A stretch of DNA of 64,000 bases from Terrabacter terrigena (GTDB taxonomy: Bacteria; Actinomycetota; Actinomycetes; Actinomycetales; Dermatophilaceae): the NCBI RefSeq assembly GCF_042676085.1, contig NZ_JBHTKH010000005.1, forward strand, positions 186,001 through 250,000, in the 5' to 3' direction. The translations under genes were made by a program, and so were the position numbers. Shown in pieces: positions 1 through 7,097 of this stretch (positions within the stretch are counted from its first letter, which is position 1; every line of letters begins with the position of its first letter). The notes beneath the pieces were generated by a model, which worked only from the letters and a program-made list of their open reading frames with translations, made no database searches and had not been told where the DNA came from.

Positions 1-397
1 GGTCGCGGGCGGCGGTCGTGCCGCCGGTGGCCGGGAGCCCGAGGCGTGAGAGCAGTGCGCTCGGGGCGTCGCTGCGGGCGTTCTGCTCCATGCGCTGCTC
101 GATGCGGGCGCGGTTGGCGAGCATGGACCTGTCGTCCGGGAGGGTCACGGCAGCCGCGACGCCGGCCCCGCTGGCCGCGACGGCGAGCACGGCGAAGGCA
201 CCGAGGTAGCGGTGCTTGTTGGCGATGCGACGGCGGCCGGTGTGGGCGGTCAGGGGGCTGTCGGCGTGGGCCGCCAGGGCGGCGAGGAGCGCGGCGACGG
301 GCTCGCCGCCGGGGTCCCTGCGACCGGCGAGACGGTCGAGCAGCAGGTCGTCGGCGAGCAGGTCGCTGGCGCTGCCCAGGGGCGAGAAGTCGTTCAC
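1..397 (-). CDS. rsdA: Anti-sigma factor, RsdA-like (partial, C-terminus beyond window)
   Basis: Partner of the adjacent sigma factor. The GTG start overlaps the sigma stop by four bases (GTGA), which implies translational coupling. The visible 132 residues have a short cytoplasmic N-terminal part (about 1-70, acidic and Leu/Ala-rich), one transmembrane segment at about residues 72-92, and an external region beginning with a Glu/Arg-rich helix. This is the usual plan of a membrane anti-sigma factor that sequesters its sigma at the membrane and is removed by proteolysis. The assignment as RsdA rests on position next to a SigD-type sigma and divergence from whiB3, as in M. tuberculosis. Sequence identity could not be judged. 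The 3' end lies outside the window. Confidence 0.75.
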   Translation of the reverse strand, partial: MNDFSPLGSASDLLADDLLLDRLAGRRDPGGEPVAALLAALAAHADSPLTAHTGRRRIANKHRYLGAFAVLAVAASGAGVAAAVTLPDDRSMLANRARIEQRMEQNARSDAPSALLSRLGLPATGGTTAARD

Positions 398-969
398 GCG
401 ACGTCACCCGCCTCGGCGTCGGCGATGAGGCCGCGGAGCTTGCCCAGGGCCCGGTGCTGGGCGACGCGCACCGCGCCGGCCGACATGCCGAGCGCCGCAG
501 CGGTCTCCTCGGCGGACATGCCGACCGCGACGCGCAGGGTGAGGATCTCGCGCTGCTGCGGCGGCAGCTCCCGCATGAGGGTCATCGCCGTGGCGGCGTC
601 GTCGCGCAGGACGGCCACCGACTCGGGCGACGGAGCGTCGGACGGACCGTCGGGGATGTCGGCCACGGGTGCCGGAGCCCGCATGGCGGCGCGCTGGGCG
701 TCGGCGAGCTTGCGGGAGGTGATGGTGTAGACGAACGCCTCGAAGGGCAGGCCGCGCTCCTCGTAGGTCGGCAGAGCCGTGACGACGGCCATGCACACCT
801 CCTGCGCGACGTCCTGGGCAATGTCCTCGGCGCCGAAACGACCGAGACGGACGCGGGAGTACCGCAGGGCCATGTCCCTGACGCGGGCCAGCAGCAGGTC
901 GCGCGCGTGCGGGTCTCGCACGGCGTCAGCCGCCAGCTCACGAAGCGATGGAGCGTCCATCCGCTCCAT
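394..969 (-). CDS. sigD: ECF-type RNA polymerase sigma factor, SigD family
   Basis: Alternative sigma factor of about 191 residues. Region 2 is at about residues 20-95, with the helix containing AEDIAQDVAQEVCMAVVTAL and a Y-F-A-F-Y-like stretch. Region 4 is at about 130-185 and carries LPPQQREILTLRVAVGMSAE followed by a helix-turn-helix ending in VRVAQHRALGKLR. These motifs closely resemble mycobacterial SigD. The start at 969 gives the family length, but a second ATG at 960 is possible and neither has an ideal ribosome site. It is followed by an overlapping anti-sigma gene and diverges from whiB3. Known SigD regulons cover stationary-phase and stringent-response genes; the target genes here are not inferable. 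Confidence 0.88.
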   Translation of the reverse strand: MERMDAPSLRELAADAVRDPHARDLLLARVRDMALRYSRVRLGRFGAEDIAQDVAQEVCMAVVTALPTYEERGLPFEAFVYTITSRKLADAQRAAMRAPAPVADIPDGPSDAPSPESVAVLRDDAATAMTLMRELPPQQREILTLRVAVGMSAEETAAALGMSAGAVRVAQHRALGKLRGLIADAEAGDVA

Positions 970-1329
970 CGCTGGTGCACCACCCGGCGTTACGCGGGCG
1001 CGCCTCGACCATCCATGACCCATGTGAGCCGTCGTCCCCCGAACCCTCGTCTCGTAGTTCCAGCGCCACGTCGCGCTGCTCGTCGGCGTCGCCCGGAGCG
1101 CGCCCATGCTAGCCGGACGGGCGCGAGCGGACGAGTCCGGGAAGGTGCCCAGCACGCCTTCGACGAGCATGCCATCTGAATGGCAATTCTTGAACAAGTC
1201 CTTAAGATTCCAACCTTTATCCGTGATCGCGTGCCCGGTTAGCGTCGATTTCGCGGTCCGCGCCCCCACCTGCACCGAGCGGACCGGTTCGACCGGCGGC
1301 CACCCCCGCCCGACCTGAGAGACGAGTTC
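970..1329. promoter_or_regulatory. Divergent promoter region between sigD and whiB3
   Basis: A 360-base gene-free stretch. Most of it is as GC-rich as the genes, but about 1170-1235 is strikingly AT-rich for this window and contains TTGAAC (1190-1195) on the plus strand. On the minus strand TTGGAA is followed 17 bases later by AGAATT. Both are plausible -35/-10 material for the divergent genes, but no arrangement matches a consensus well enough to name a start site. I see no credible small ORF with a ribosome site. Confidence 0.4.
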
Positions 1330-1617
1330 ATGGCCGAGATCACCCGCCTGCCCGGTCCAGTCGCCGACCTCTGGGACTGGCAGCTGGACGGTGCCTGCCG
1401 CGGCACCAGCCCCGAGGTCTTCTTCCACCCCGAGGGAGAGCGCGGCCCGCGTCGCCGCAACCGCGACGCCCAGGCCAAGGCCGTCTGCGCTGCGTGCCCC
1501 GTCGTGGCCGCGTGCCGCTCACACGCCCTCGAGGTCCGTGAGCCCTACGGCGTCTGGGGCGGGCTCACCGAGGCCGAGCGCGAGCTGCTCTACGACGGCA
1601 TCCAGGAAGCGTCCTGA
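1330..1617 (+). CDS. whiB3: WhiB-family iron-sulfur transcriptional regulator (WhiB3 type)
   Basis: Small redox-sensing regulator of 95 residues that binds a 4Fe-4S cluster and partners with the primary sigma factor. The four cluster cysteines are C23, C53, C56 and C62 (C-X29-C-X2-C-X5-C). They are followed by the GVWGG turn at 74-78 and a basic/acidic C-terminal helix. N-terminal LPGP and WDWQL and the SHALEVREPYGVWGG stretch are nearly identical to mycobacterial WhiB3, and the neighbours (sigD and groEL1) are also those of M. tuberculosis whiB3. In mycobacteria WhiB3 links redox state to lipid metabolism; that role here is inferred from orthology. Confidence 0.93.
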   Translation: MAEITRLPGPVADLWDWQLDGACRGTSPEVFFHPEGERGPRRRNRDAQAKAVCAACPVVAACRSHALEVREPYGVWGGLTEAERELLYDGIQEAS

Positions 1618-1648
1618 ACCGGCCCTGAGGGGCCGACGACGACACGAA

Positions 1649-1676
1649 GGGCCGCTCCCCGATCGGGGAGCGGCCC
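1649..1676. terminator. Bidirectional terminator between whiB3 and groEL
   Basis: Perfect 12-base inverted repeat (arms 1649-1660 and 1665-1676, loop GATC) lying between two convergent genes. The flanks ACGACGAC and TCGTCG can extend the stem imperfectly. There is no U-tract, which is usual for very GC-rich actinobacterial terminators. Confidence 0.75.
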
Positions 1677-1771
1677 TCGTCGTGCGTCAGGACGTCGCGT
1701 CGGACGCGTACGTCCGCTGCGCCCAGCCTGTCCGGACCCGACGACGTGTGCCGTCGGGCCCGGTTCGCCGG

Positions 1772-3385
1772 TCAGTGACCGTGGCCGTGCCCGTGGCCGC
1801 CGGCCTCGGGCTGGTCCTCGGGCTTTTCGACGACGAGCGTGTCGGTCGTGAGGATCATCGACGCGATGGACTCGGCGTTGCGCAGCGCGGAGCGGGTCAC
1901 CTTGACCGGGTCGATGACGCCGGCCGCGATGAGGTCGCCGTACTCGCCCGTGGCCGCGTTGAGGCCCTGGCCGAGCTCGAGCTCGGCGACCTTCGAGGTG
2001 ACGACGTAGCCCTGCAGGCCCGCGTTCTCGGCGATCCAGCGCAGCGGCTCGGAGACGGCCTTGCGCACGATCGTGGCACCGGTCGCCTCGTCGCCCGAGA
2101 GCTCGAGGGCGTCGATGGCCGTCGCGGCGTGGATGAGGGCCGTGCCGCCACCGGCGACGATGCCCTCCTCGATCGCGGCGCGCGTCGCGGAGATGGCGTC
2201 CTCGATGCGGTGCTTCTTCTCCTTGAGCTCCACCTCGGTGTGCGCGCCGACCTTGATGACGCAGACGCCACCGGCGAGCTTGGCGAGACGCTCCTGGAGC
2301 TTCTCCTTGTCCCAGTCGGAGTCGGTGCGCTCGATCTCGGCCTTGATCTGGTGCACACGGCCGGCGACCTCGGACTCGTCGCCGCTGCCGTCGATGATCG
2401 TCGTGGTGTCCTTGGTGATGACGACCCGTCGCGCCTGGCCGAGGACCGTGAGGTCGGCCTGGTCGAGCTTGAGGCCGACCTCCTCGGCGATGACCTGGCC
2501 ACCGGTGAGGATCGCGATGTCCTGGAGCATGGCCTTGCGGCGGTCGCCGAAGCCGGGCGCCTTGACGGCGGCGACGTTGAACGTGCCGCGGATCTTGTTG
2601 ACGACGAGCGTCGAGAGGGCCTCGCCGTCGACGTCCTCGGCGATGATGAGCAGCGGCTTGCCCGACTGCACGACCTTCTCGAGGATCGGGAGCACCTCGG
2701 CGACCGAGGAGATCTTGCCCTGGTTGATGAGCACGTAGGCGTCCTCGAGGACGGTCTCCATGCGCTCGGTGTCGGTGACGAAGTAGGCCGACAGGTAGCC
2801 CTTGTCGAACTGCATGCCCTCGGTGAACTCGAGCTCGGTGGCGGTCGTCGAGGACTCCTCGACGGTGATGACGCCATCCTTGCCGACCTTGTCGAACGCC
2901 TCACCGATGAGGCCACCGAGGGTGGCGTCCTGGGCGGAGAGCGTGGCGACGGAGGCGATCTCGTCCTTGCCCTCGACCTCGCGGGCGTTCTCGAGGAGGC
3001 GGTCGTTGACCGCGGTGACGGCCTTGTCCATGCCGCGCTTGAGCGCGGCCGGGGCGGCACCTGCGGCGACGTTGCGCAGGCCCTCCTTGACCATGGCCTG
3101 GGCGAGGACGGTCGCGGTCGTCGTGCCGTCACCGGCGACGTCGTTGGTCTTGGTCGCGACCTCCTTGGCGAGCTGGGCGCCGAGGTTCTCGTAGGCGTCC
3201 TCGAGCTCGATCTCGCGGGCGATGGTCACACCGTCGTTCGTGATCGTGGGGGCGCCCCACTTCTTGTCGATGACGACGTTGCGGCCCTTCGGGCCGAGCG
3301 TCACCTTGACGGCGTTGGCGAGCGCGTCGACGCCGCGCTCGAGCGACTTGCGGGCGGAGTCGTCGAACTCCAGCTGCTTGGCCAT
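1772..3385 (-). CDS. groEL1: 60 kDa chaperonin, GroEL1 type with His-rich tail
   Basis: ATP-dependent protein-folding chaperonin of 537 residues, the normal family length. It has the N-terminal AKQLEFDDSARKSLERG, the ATP-binding LGPKGRN and DGTTTAT segments and the apical domain. The C-terminus ends in GGHGHGHGH rather than the GGM tail of housekeeping GroEL. A His-rich tail marks the groES-linked GroEL1 paralogue of actinobacteria, so a second groEL (GroEL2) is expected elsewhere on the chromosome. Cotranscribed after groES with 156 intervening bases that contain a hairpin. Heat-shock control is through the CIRCE operators upstream of groES. Confidence 0.96.
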   Translation of the reverse strand: MAKQLEFDDSARKSLERGVDALANAVKVTLGPKGRNVVIDKKWGAPTITNDGVTIAREIELEDAYENLGAQLAKEVATKTNDVAGDGTTTATVLAQAMVKEGLRNVAAGAAPAALKRGMDKAVTAVNDRLLENAREVEGKDEIASVATLSAQDATLGGLIGEAFDKVGKDGVITVEESSTTATELEFTEGMQFDKGYLSAYFVTDTERMETVLEDAYVLINQGKISSVAEVLPILEKVVQSGKPLLIIAEDVDGEALSTLVVNKIRGTFNVAAVKAPGFGDRRKAMLQDIAILTGGQVIAEEVGLKLDQADLTVLGQARRVVITKDTTTIIDGSGDESEVAGRVHQIKAEIERTDSDWDKEKLQERLAKLAGGVCVIKVGAHTEVELKEKKHRIEDAISATRAAIEEGIVAGGGTALIHAATAIDALELSGDEATGATIVRKAVSEPLRWIAENAGLQGYVVTSKVAELELGQGLNAATGEYGDLIAAGVIDPVKVTRSALRNAESIASMILTTDTLVVEKPEDQPEAGGHGHGHGH

Positions 3386-3479
3386 GGTGTTCCTTTGGCT
3401 CGGGTTGCTTTGCGGTTCTTGGGTTTTGGGCAGTTGGCCCGGTCAGACGACGGCCCGGTCAGACGATGGGCCGAACGAG

Positions 3480-3521
3480 ACGCACCCCGGGGAGACCCCG
3501 ATGGGGCTCACCGGGGTGCGT
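3480..3521 (-). other. Intercistronic hairpin between groES and groEL1
   Basis: An 11-base perfect stem (3480-3490 with 3511-3521) encloses a smaller GAGACCCC/GGGGCTC stem. It lies inside the groES-groEL1 transcript, just downstream of the groES stop. It may act as a partial terminator or an RNA-processing signal that sets the groES:groEL ratio. Just beyond it, at about 3438-3471, the 15-base unit GGCCCGGTCAGACGA occurs twice in tandem. Confidence 0.55.
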
Positions 3522-3541
3522 TCACGGCATACGGCGTCGGG

Positions 3542-3838
3542 TCAGCCGACGATCGCGAGGACGTCGCGCGCGGAGAGGATGAGGTACTCCTCGCCGCCGT
3601 ACTTGACCTCGGTGCCGCCGTACTTGCTGAAGATGACCTTGTCGCCGACCTTGACGTCGAGCGGCACGCGCTCGGTGCCGTTGTCGTTGAAGCGGCCGGG
3701 GCCGACAGCAAGGACCTCGCCCTCCTGGGGCTTCTCCTTGGCGGTGTCCGGGATGACGAGGCCGGACGCGGTGGTCTGCTCGGCCTCGAGGGACTTGACG
3801 ACGATGCGGTCTTCGAGCGGCGTGATGGAAACCGACAC
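3542..3838 (-). CDS. groES: 10 kDa co-chaperonin GroES
   Basis: Heptameric lid of the GroEL chamber. The chosen GTG start (3838) gives 98 residues beginning VSVSITPLEDRIVVK, matching GroES N-termini, with a GGGAAGG ribosome site about nine bases upstream. The mobile-loop region (EAEQTTASGLVIPDTAKEKP) and the C-terminal GEEYLILSARDVLAIV are intact. First gene of the groES-groEL1 operon. Transcription is predicted from the CIRCE-flanked promoter about 140 bases upstream, so it should be HrcA-repressed and heat-inducible. A longer in-frame reading upstream exists but lacks support. Confidence 0.96.
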   Translation of the reverse strand: MSVSITPLEDRIVVKSLEAEQTTASGLVIPDTAKEKPQEGEVLAVGPGRFNDNGTERVPLDVKVGDKVIFSKYGGTEVKYGGEEYLILSARDVLAIVG

Positions 3839-3939
3839 GGTGGTGACCTTCCCTTCGGGACAGTCGAAAACTGGATTGCGGACTGTGGGCTCTCGAGGCC
3901 GGTCGCCGTCGCGGGGCTCGACCTCCCTCGAGGAGGGCG

Positions 3940-3966
3940 CTGGCACTTCCGGGTGGAGAGTGCCAA
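3940..3966 (-). promoter_or_regulatory. CIRCE operator 2 (HrcA site), downstream of the groES transcription start
   Basis: Inverted repeat CTGGCACTT-N9-GAGTGCCAA, a close match to the CIRCE consensus TTAGCACTC-N9-GAGTGCTAA with the exact nine-base spacer. It lies just downstream of the predicted start of the groES transcript. Confidence 0.85.
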
Positions 3967-3974
3967 CAGGAAGA

Positions 3975-4003
3975 AATCTAGGTTTCGGTTAGCACTCGGT
4001 CAA
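3975..4003 (-). promoter_or_regulatory. groES promoter
   Basis: On the minus strand TTGACC (4003-3998) and TAGATT (3980-3975) are separated by exactly 17 bases, a good housekeeping sigma promoter. The -35 hexamer lies inside the spacer of the first CIRCE element, so HrcA binding would block polymerase. Confidence 0.85.
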
Positions 4004-4015
4004 GTCGAGTGCCAG
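3989..4015 (-). promoter_or_regulatory. CIRCE operator 1 (HrcA site), overlapping the groES -35
   Basis: TTAGCACTC-N9-GAGTGCCAG: the left arm is a perfect CIRCE half-site and the right arm differs at two positions. The spacer is nine bases. Together with the second copy 49 bases away it frames the promoter. Confidence 0.92.
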
Positions 4016-4062
4016 AATCCGTCGCGAGTCGTGGCGATCACCGACGCTGGCAGGATGGGCGC

Positions 4063-5304
4063 ATGGACGCCGCCATGGTCGACCGCCTCGCCGCGGGTGA
4101 GGGCTGGGCGCTGCTCCAGTCGCTGCCGCCCTACGACGAGGCGGGCTCGCTGCACCTGCAGGACCGCCTCCGTGAGGCCGGCTTCGCGGCCGACCTGGTC
4201 GCCGCCGCCATGACCCAGTCCCGGCTGCGCGCCCGCGGCGCCGAGAAGTTCGGCGACTTCGCGGCCGGCATGCTCTTCACCGCCGACGGCCTCGAACAGG
4301 CGACCCGCCTTGCCGTCGCCGCCCGGCACGCCCACCGCTTCGCCGCCGCGGGGGTGCGCGAGGTTCACGACCTCGGGTGCGGGCTGGGGGCCGACGCGAT
4401 GGCGTTCGCCGGCCTCGACCTCACGGTGCACGCGGTCGACGCCGACGCCGCCACGGCCCGCGTCGCCGCCGTCAACCTGCGGCACTGGCCGTCGGCCGAG
4501 GCGACCCACGGCCTCGCCGAGGACGTACGCCTGCCACGCGGTGACGCCCGCCGTGACGTCGGCCTGTGGCTCGACCCGGCCCGCCGGGTGCGCGGTGTGG
4601 CCGACGTGCACGGGCGCACCAAGCGCGTCTTCTCTCTCGACGCCATCTCGCCGCCGTGGTCGCAGGTGCTCGCCTTCGCCGACGCCGTGCCAGCGACCGG
4701 GGCGAAGCTCTCCCCCGCCTTTCCCCACGGGTCCGTGCCCCGTGGAGCCGAGGCGCAGTGGACCTCCTGGCACGGCGAGGTGCTCGAGTGTGCCGTCTGG
4801 TGGGGGCCACTCGTGTCGACGGCCGGACGCACCGCCGCCGTCTGCACCGAGACGTCGACGTCGGTCGTCACCGAGCACGACGCCGCGGACGGGGCGGACC
4901 ACGCGACACTGCGGTCGGTCACCGACCTGGGCGAGTGGCTCTACGAGCCCGACCGGGCCGTCATCCGGGCCGGCCTCACCGGCGCCCTGGTGTCGGCGGT
5001 CGACGGGGCCGAGCTCGCGACAGGTGTGGGCTACGTGACGAGCGGGGTGGCCCGCGAGCTGCCGTGGGCCCGCCGGTTCCGGGTCGTCGAGGCGATGCCA
5101 CTGTCGACGAAGCGCCTCGCCCGGTGGCTGCGCGACGCCGGGCACGACCGGGTCACCATCAAGAAGCGCGGCGTCACCCTCGACGCCGACGCGCTGCGCC
5201 GGCAGCTGAAGATGACGGGCCGGGGCAAGGGCGGCTCGGAGGCGACCCTGGTGCTGACGCGCGTCGGCGGCAGCCAGGTCGCCGTCGTCGTCACCCCGGG
5301 CTGA
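4063..5304 (+). CDS. Class I SAM-dependent methyltransferase with THUMP-like C-terminal domain
   Basis: Predicted RNA/DNA methyltransferase of 413 residues. After a helical N-terminal region there is a SAM-binding glycine motif DLGCGLGADAM (about residue 103) and an acidic end of strand 2 (VDADAATARVAAVNL). The rest, after about residue 290, fits the THUMP-like domain often fused to these enzymes, ending in KKRGVTLDADALRRQLKM and GGSEATLVLTR. The ATG at 4063 is preceded by CAGGAT six bases upstream, suggesting a leaderless transcript. It diverges from groES. The substrate is unknown. Confidence 0.8.
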   Translation: MDAAMVDRLAAGEGWALLQSLPPYDEAGSLHLQDRLREAGFAADLVAAAMTQSRLRARGAEKFGDFAAGMLFTADGLEQATRLAVAARHAHRFAAAGVREVHDLGCGLGADAMAFAGLDLTVHAVDADAATARVAAVNLRHWPSAEATHGLAEDVRLPRGDARRDVGLWLDPARRVRGVADVHGRTKRVFSLDAISPPWSQVLAFADAVPATGAKLSPAFPHGSVPRGAEAQWTSWHGEVLECAVWWGPLVSTAGRTAAVCTETSTSVVTEHDAADGADHATLRSVTDLGEWLYEPDRAVIRAGLTGALVSAVDGAELATGVGYVTSGVARELPWARRFRVVEAMPLSTKRLARWLRDAGHDRVTIKKRGVTLDADALRRQLKMTGRGKGGSEATLVLTRVGGSQVAVVVTPG

Positions 5305-5320
5305 GGCAACCACCCGCCCG

Positions 5321-5360
5321 CCGGTGTCAGCCGGTGTCAGCCGGTGTCAGCAGGGGTCAG
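5321..5360 (+). repeat. Tandem repeat, 10-bp unit CCGGTGTCAG
   Basis: Three exact copies (5321-5350) plus one degenerate copy (5351-5360). The array spans the stop codon of the minus-strand AHSA1 gene, whose TGA lies in the third unit. Confidence 0.9.
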
Positions 5361-5859
5361 CGGCTCCCGAGGTCGAAGCCGCGGCGTAGAGCTCGTGCAG
5401 GGCGCTCCACATGGCGTCCCAGTCCGGGCCGTCCGCACCCCGCAGGTACGCGTCGAGCGAGCGGACGTAGGTGTCCCAGCCGGCGGCGTACCCCGGAGCC
5501 TGCGCAGGTGTCAGGCGCTCGTGCCGCAGCGTCAGGCGCGCCCCGTCCCCGTCCGTGGCGACCCCGACCGTGACCAGGCCGGCGACCTCACCCACCGGCC
5601 ACTCCCAGACGAGCCGCTCAGGCGGTGCGCAACGGATGACGCGGCACACCGGGGTGTCGGCGTCGTCGAAGTGGATCGTGAAGGTGCCGCCCTCACGCAG
5701 GTCGCCCGAGACCGGGGCGAACCACCGCGCGAGACGGTCGGGTTCGGTGCAGGCCGCCCAGAGGTCGGCCTTCGTCGTCGCGTAGTGCCGGTCGAAGACC
5801 ACCGCCACCGCGTCGCCCTCGCGCTCGATGCGGCCCAGCACCCGGGTCGGCTCGCTCAT
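5347..5859 (-). CDS. SRPBCC/AHSA1-family protein
   Basis: 170-residue START/Bet v1-like fold protein of the activator-of-Hsp90 (AHSA1) type. It has the characteristic FDRHYATTKADLWAACTEPDRLARWFAPVSGDLREGG opening (in part), the EPDRLARWF core and the late helix WDTYVRSLDAYLRGAD. In actinobacteria such genes commonly sit directly behind an ArsR regulator, as here. The ATG at 5859 overlaps the TGA that would end a full-length ArsR (ATGA). Function is not assignable beyond ligand binding or stress response. The C-terminal codons run into a 10-bp tandem repeat. Confidence 0.85.
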   Translation of the reverse strand: MSEPTRVLGRIEREGDAVAVVFDRHYATTKADLWAACTEPDRLARWFAPVSGDLREGGTFTIHFDDADTPVCRVIRCAPPERLVWEWPVGEVAGLVTVGVATDGDGARLTLRHERLTPAQAPGYAAGWDTYVRSLDAYLRGADGPDWDAMWSALHELYAAASTSGAADPC

Positions 5860-5942
5860 GCCCGTTCCTCTCGTCGCGCCCGCGCACCGCGGGCGATCTC
5901 GGTGTCGAGGGCCTCGAGTCGCGGCCCCCAGAACGAGCGGAC

Positions 5943-6185
5943 CTACCGGCACCACCGCTCGACCTCGTCGAGCGCGCCGGGCACCAGCCGGTAGACGCGC
6001 CGCTGGCCTACGGCCTCCGCCTCGACCACCCCGGACTCGCGCAGCACCCGCAGGTGCCTCGAGATGCCGGGCCGGGCCGTGTCGAAGAGCGCGGCGACCT
6101 CACCGGCGGTCAGCTGCTCTCGTGCCAGGTGCTCGACGATCGTCCGTCGCGTCGGGTCGCTCAACGCCTCCCACGTCCTGCCCAT
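5943..6185 (-). CDS. ArsR-family transcriptional regulator, truncated by an in-frame amber codon
   Basis: The 80-residue product has a complete winged-helix ArsR domain: TWEALSDPTRRTIVEHL, the recognition helix region RPGISRHLRVLRESGVV and the wing QRRVYRLVPG. It stops at TAG (5943-5945) directly after VERWCR. Reading on in the same frame gives 28 more residues beginning VRSFWGPRLEALDTEIARG and then a TGA that overlaps the next gene's ATG, the arrangement expected for an intact gene. The stop is therefore probably a recent nonsense mutation or a sequence error. DNA binding may survive, but dimerisation may not. A TACGCT box six bases before the ATG suggests leaderless transcription, with an operator in the spacer. 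Confidence 0.85.
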   Translation of the reverse strand: MGRTWEALSDPTRRTIVEHLAREQLTAGEVAALFDTARPGISRHLRVLRESGVVEAEAVGQRRVYRLVPGALDEVERWCR

Positions 6186-6193
6186 CCAACCAG

Positions 6194-6211
6194 CGTAACG
6201 ACTGAGTTACG
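6194..6211 (-). promoter_or_regulatory. Probable ArsR autoregulatory operator
   Basis: Inverted repeat CGTAAC-N6-GTTACG immediately upstream of the ArsR start. It overlaps the predicted -10 (TACGCT) and spacer of its promoter. Position and symmetry fit an autoregulatory ArsR dimer site. Confidence 0.6.
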
Positions 6212-6240
6212 TACCGGCACGATACGGGAGCTCGGCACAG

Positions 6241-6269
6241 TCAGGGAGCTGGGTCAGGGAGCTGGGTCA
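6241..6269 (+). repeat. Tandem repeat, 13-bp unit TCAGGGAGCTGGG
   Basis: Two exact copies plus the first four bases of a third. The third start (TCAG) supplies the stop codon of rbsK on the minus strand. Confidence 0.9.
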
Positions 6270-7097
6270 GAGGGCGGCGTCGGGCTGGGCACCTGCCCAG
6301 CGCACGGCGTCGGCCCCGGCGCGGTTGGCCGCCTCGAGTGCTGCGCCGGGCTCGGCGCCGGCGGCGAGCGCGGCTGCGAGCGCCCCGCAGAACGCGTCGC
6401 CGGCGCCGACCGTGTCGGCCACCTCGCCGGGCGCCACGGGTATGCCGTCGACGCCGTCGAGTCCCCACCTGGCCCCTGCTGCCCCGAACGTCACCAGCAG
6501 CGACGGGGGCAGCAGGTCGGAGTCGGCGAGGTCGCGCATCTCCGACTCGTTGACGACCACCGGGTCGGCGAGCGCGATCACGTCGGGCGGTAGGGCGGCA
6601 TACGGGGCGAGGTTCACCACGACCCGCGCACCGGCCGCGTGGGCGGCGCGGGCAGCCTCGGCGACGATGCCGAGGTCGACCTCGAGCGAGCAGAGGAGCA
6701 CGTCGCCCCGCTCCAGGCGGCCCGCCTCGGCCACCAGCGCCCTGTCGGGCTCGGCGTTGGCACCGGCGACCACGATGATCGAGTTCTCCCCCGCCGCGTC
6801 GACGGTGATGAGGGCGATGCCGGTCGGCGCGTCCGGGCTCGTGGCCACGGTAGAGGCGTCGACGCCCAGCGCCGTGAGCCGTTCGCGGTAGGCGGTGCCG
6901 GCGTCGTCCGCGCCCACCCGGGCGAGCATCCGCACCTCGGCGCCGGCTCGTGCCGCGGCGGCGGCCTGGTTGCCGCCCTTGCCGCCGGCGAAGCGGCCTC
7001 CCGCCTCGCCCAGCAGGGTCTCGCCGGGCATCGGGTGCCGCTCGACCCGCGTGACGAGGTCGACGTTGAGCGACCCGAGCACGGCGACGCGACCCAT
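6267..7097 (-). CDS. rbsK: Ribokinase
   Basis: PfkB-family kinase of 276 residues that phosphorylates D-ribose to ribose 5-phosphate. N-terminal VLGSLNVDLV, the GGKGGNQAAAAARAGA substrate/ATP motif (about residues 37-52) and the C-terminal signature DTVGAGDAFCGALAAAL with the catalytic Asp are all present. Its ATG overlaps the TGA of the upstream nucleoside hydrolase by one base (TGATG). The pair forms a salvage route in which nucleosides are cleaved to base plus ribose and the ribose is phosphorylated. The pairing favours ribose over other sugars as substrate. Confidence 0.9.
   Translation of the reverse strand: MGRVAVLGSLNVDLVTRVERHPMPGETLLGEAGGRFAGGKGGNQAAAAARAGAEVRMLARVGADDAGTAYRERLTALGVDASTVATSPDAPTGIALITVDAAGENSIIVVAGANAEPDRALVAEAGRLERGDVLLCSLEVDLGIVAEAARAAHAAGARVVVNLAPYAALPPDVIALADPVVVNESEMRDLADSDLLPPSLLVTFGAAGARWGLDGVDGIPVAPGEVADTVGAGDAFCGALAAALAAGAEPGAALEAANRAGADAVRWAGAQPDAAL

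Noticed and set aside
1391..4213. Plus-strand 940-codon frame opposite groEL/groES
   Set aside because: Antisense shadow of two unmistakable chaperonin genes; no domain and no start signal.
5943..6185. Calling the ArsR gene a pseudogene outright
   Set aside because: The winged-helix domain is complete before the stop, so a DNA-binding product may still be made. Recorded as a truncated CDS.
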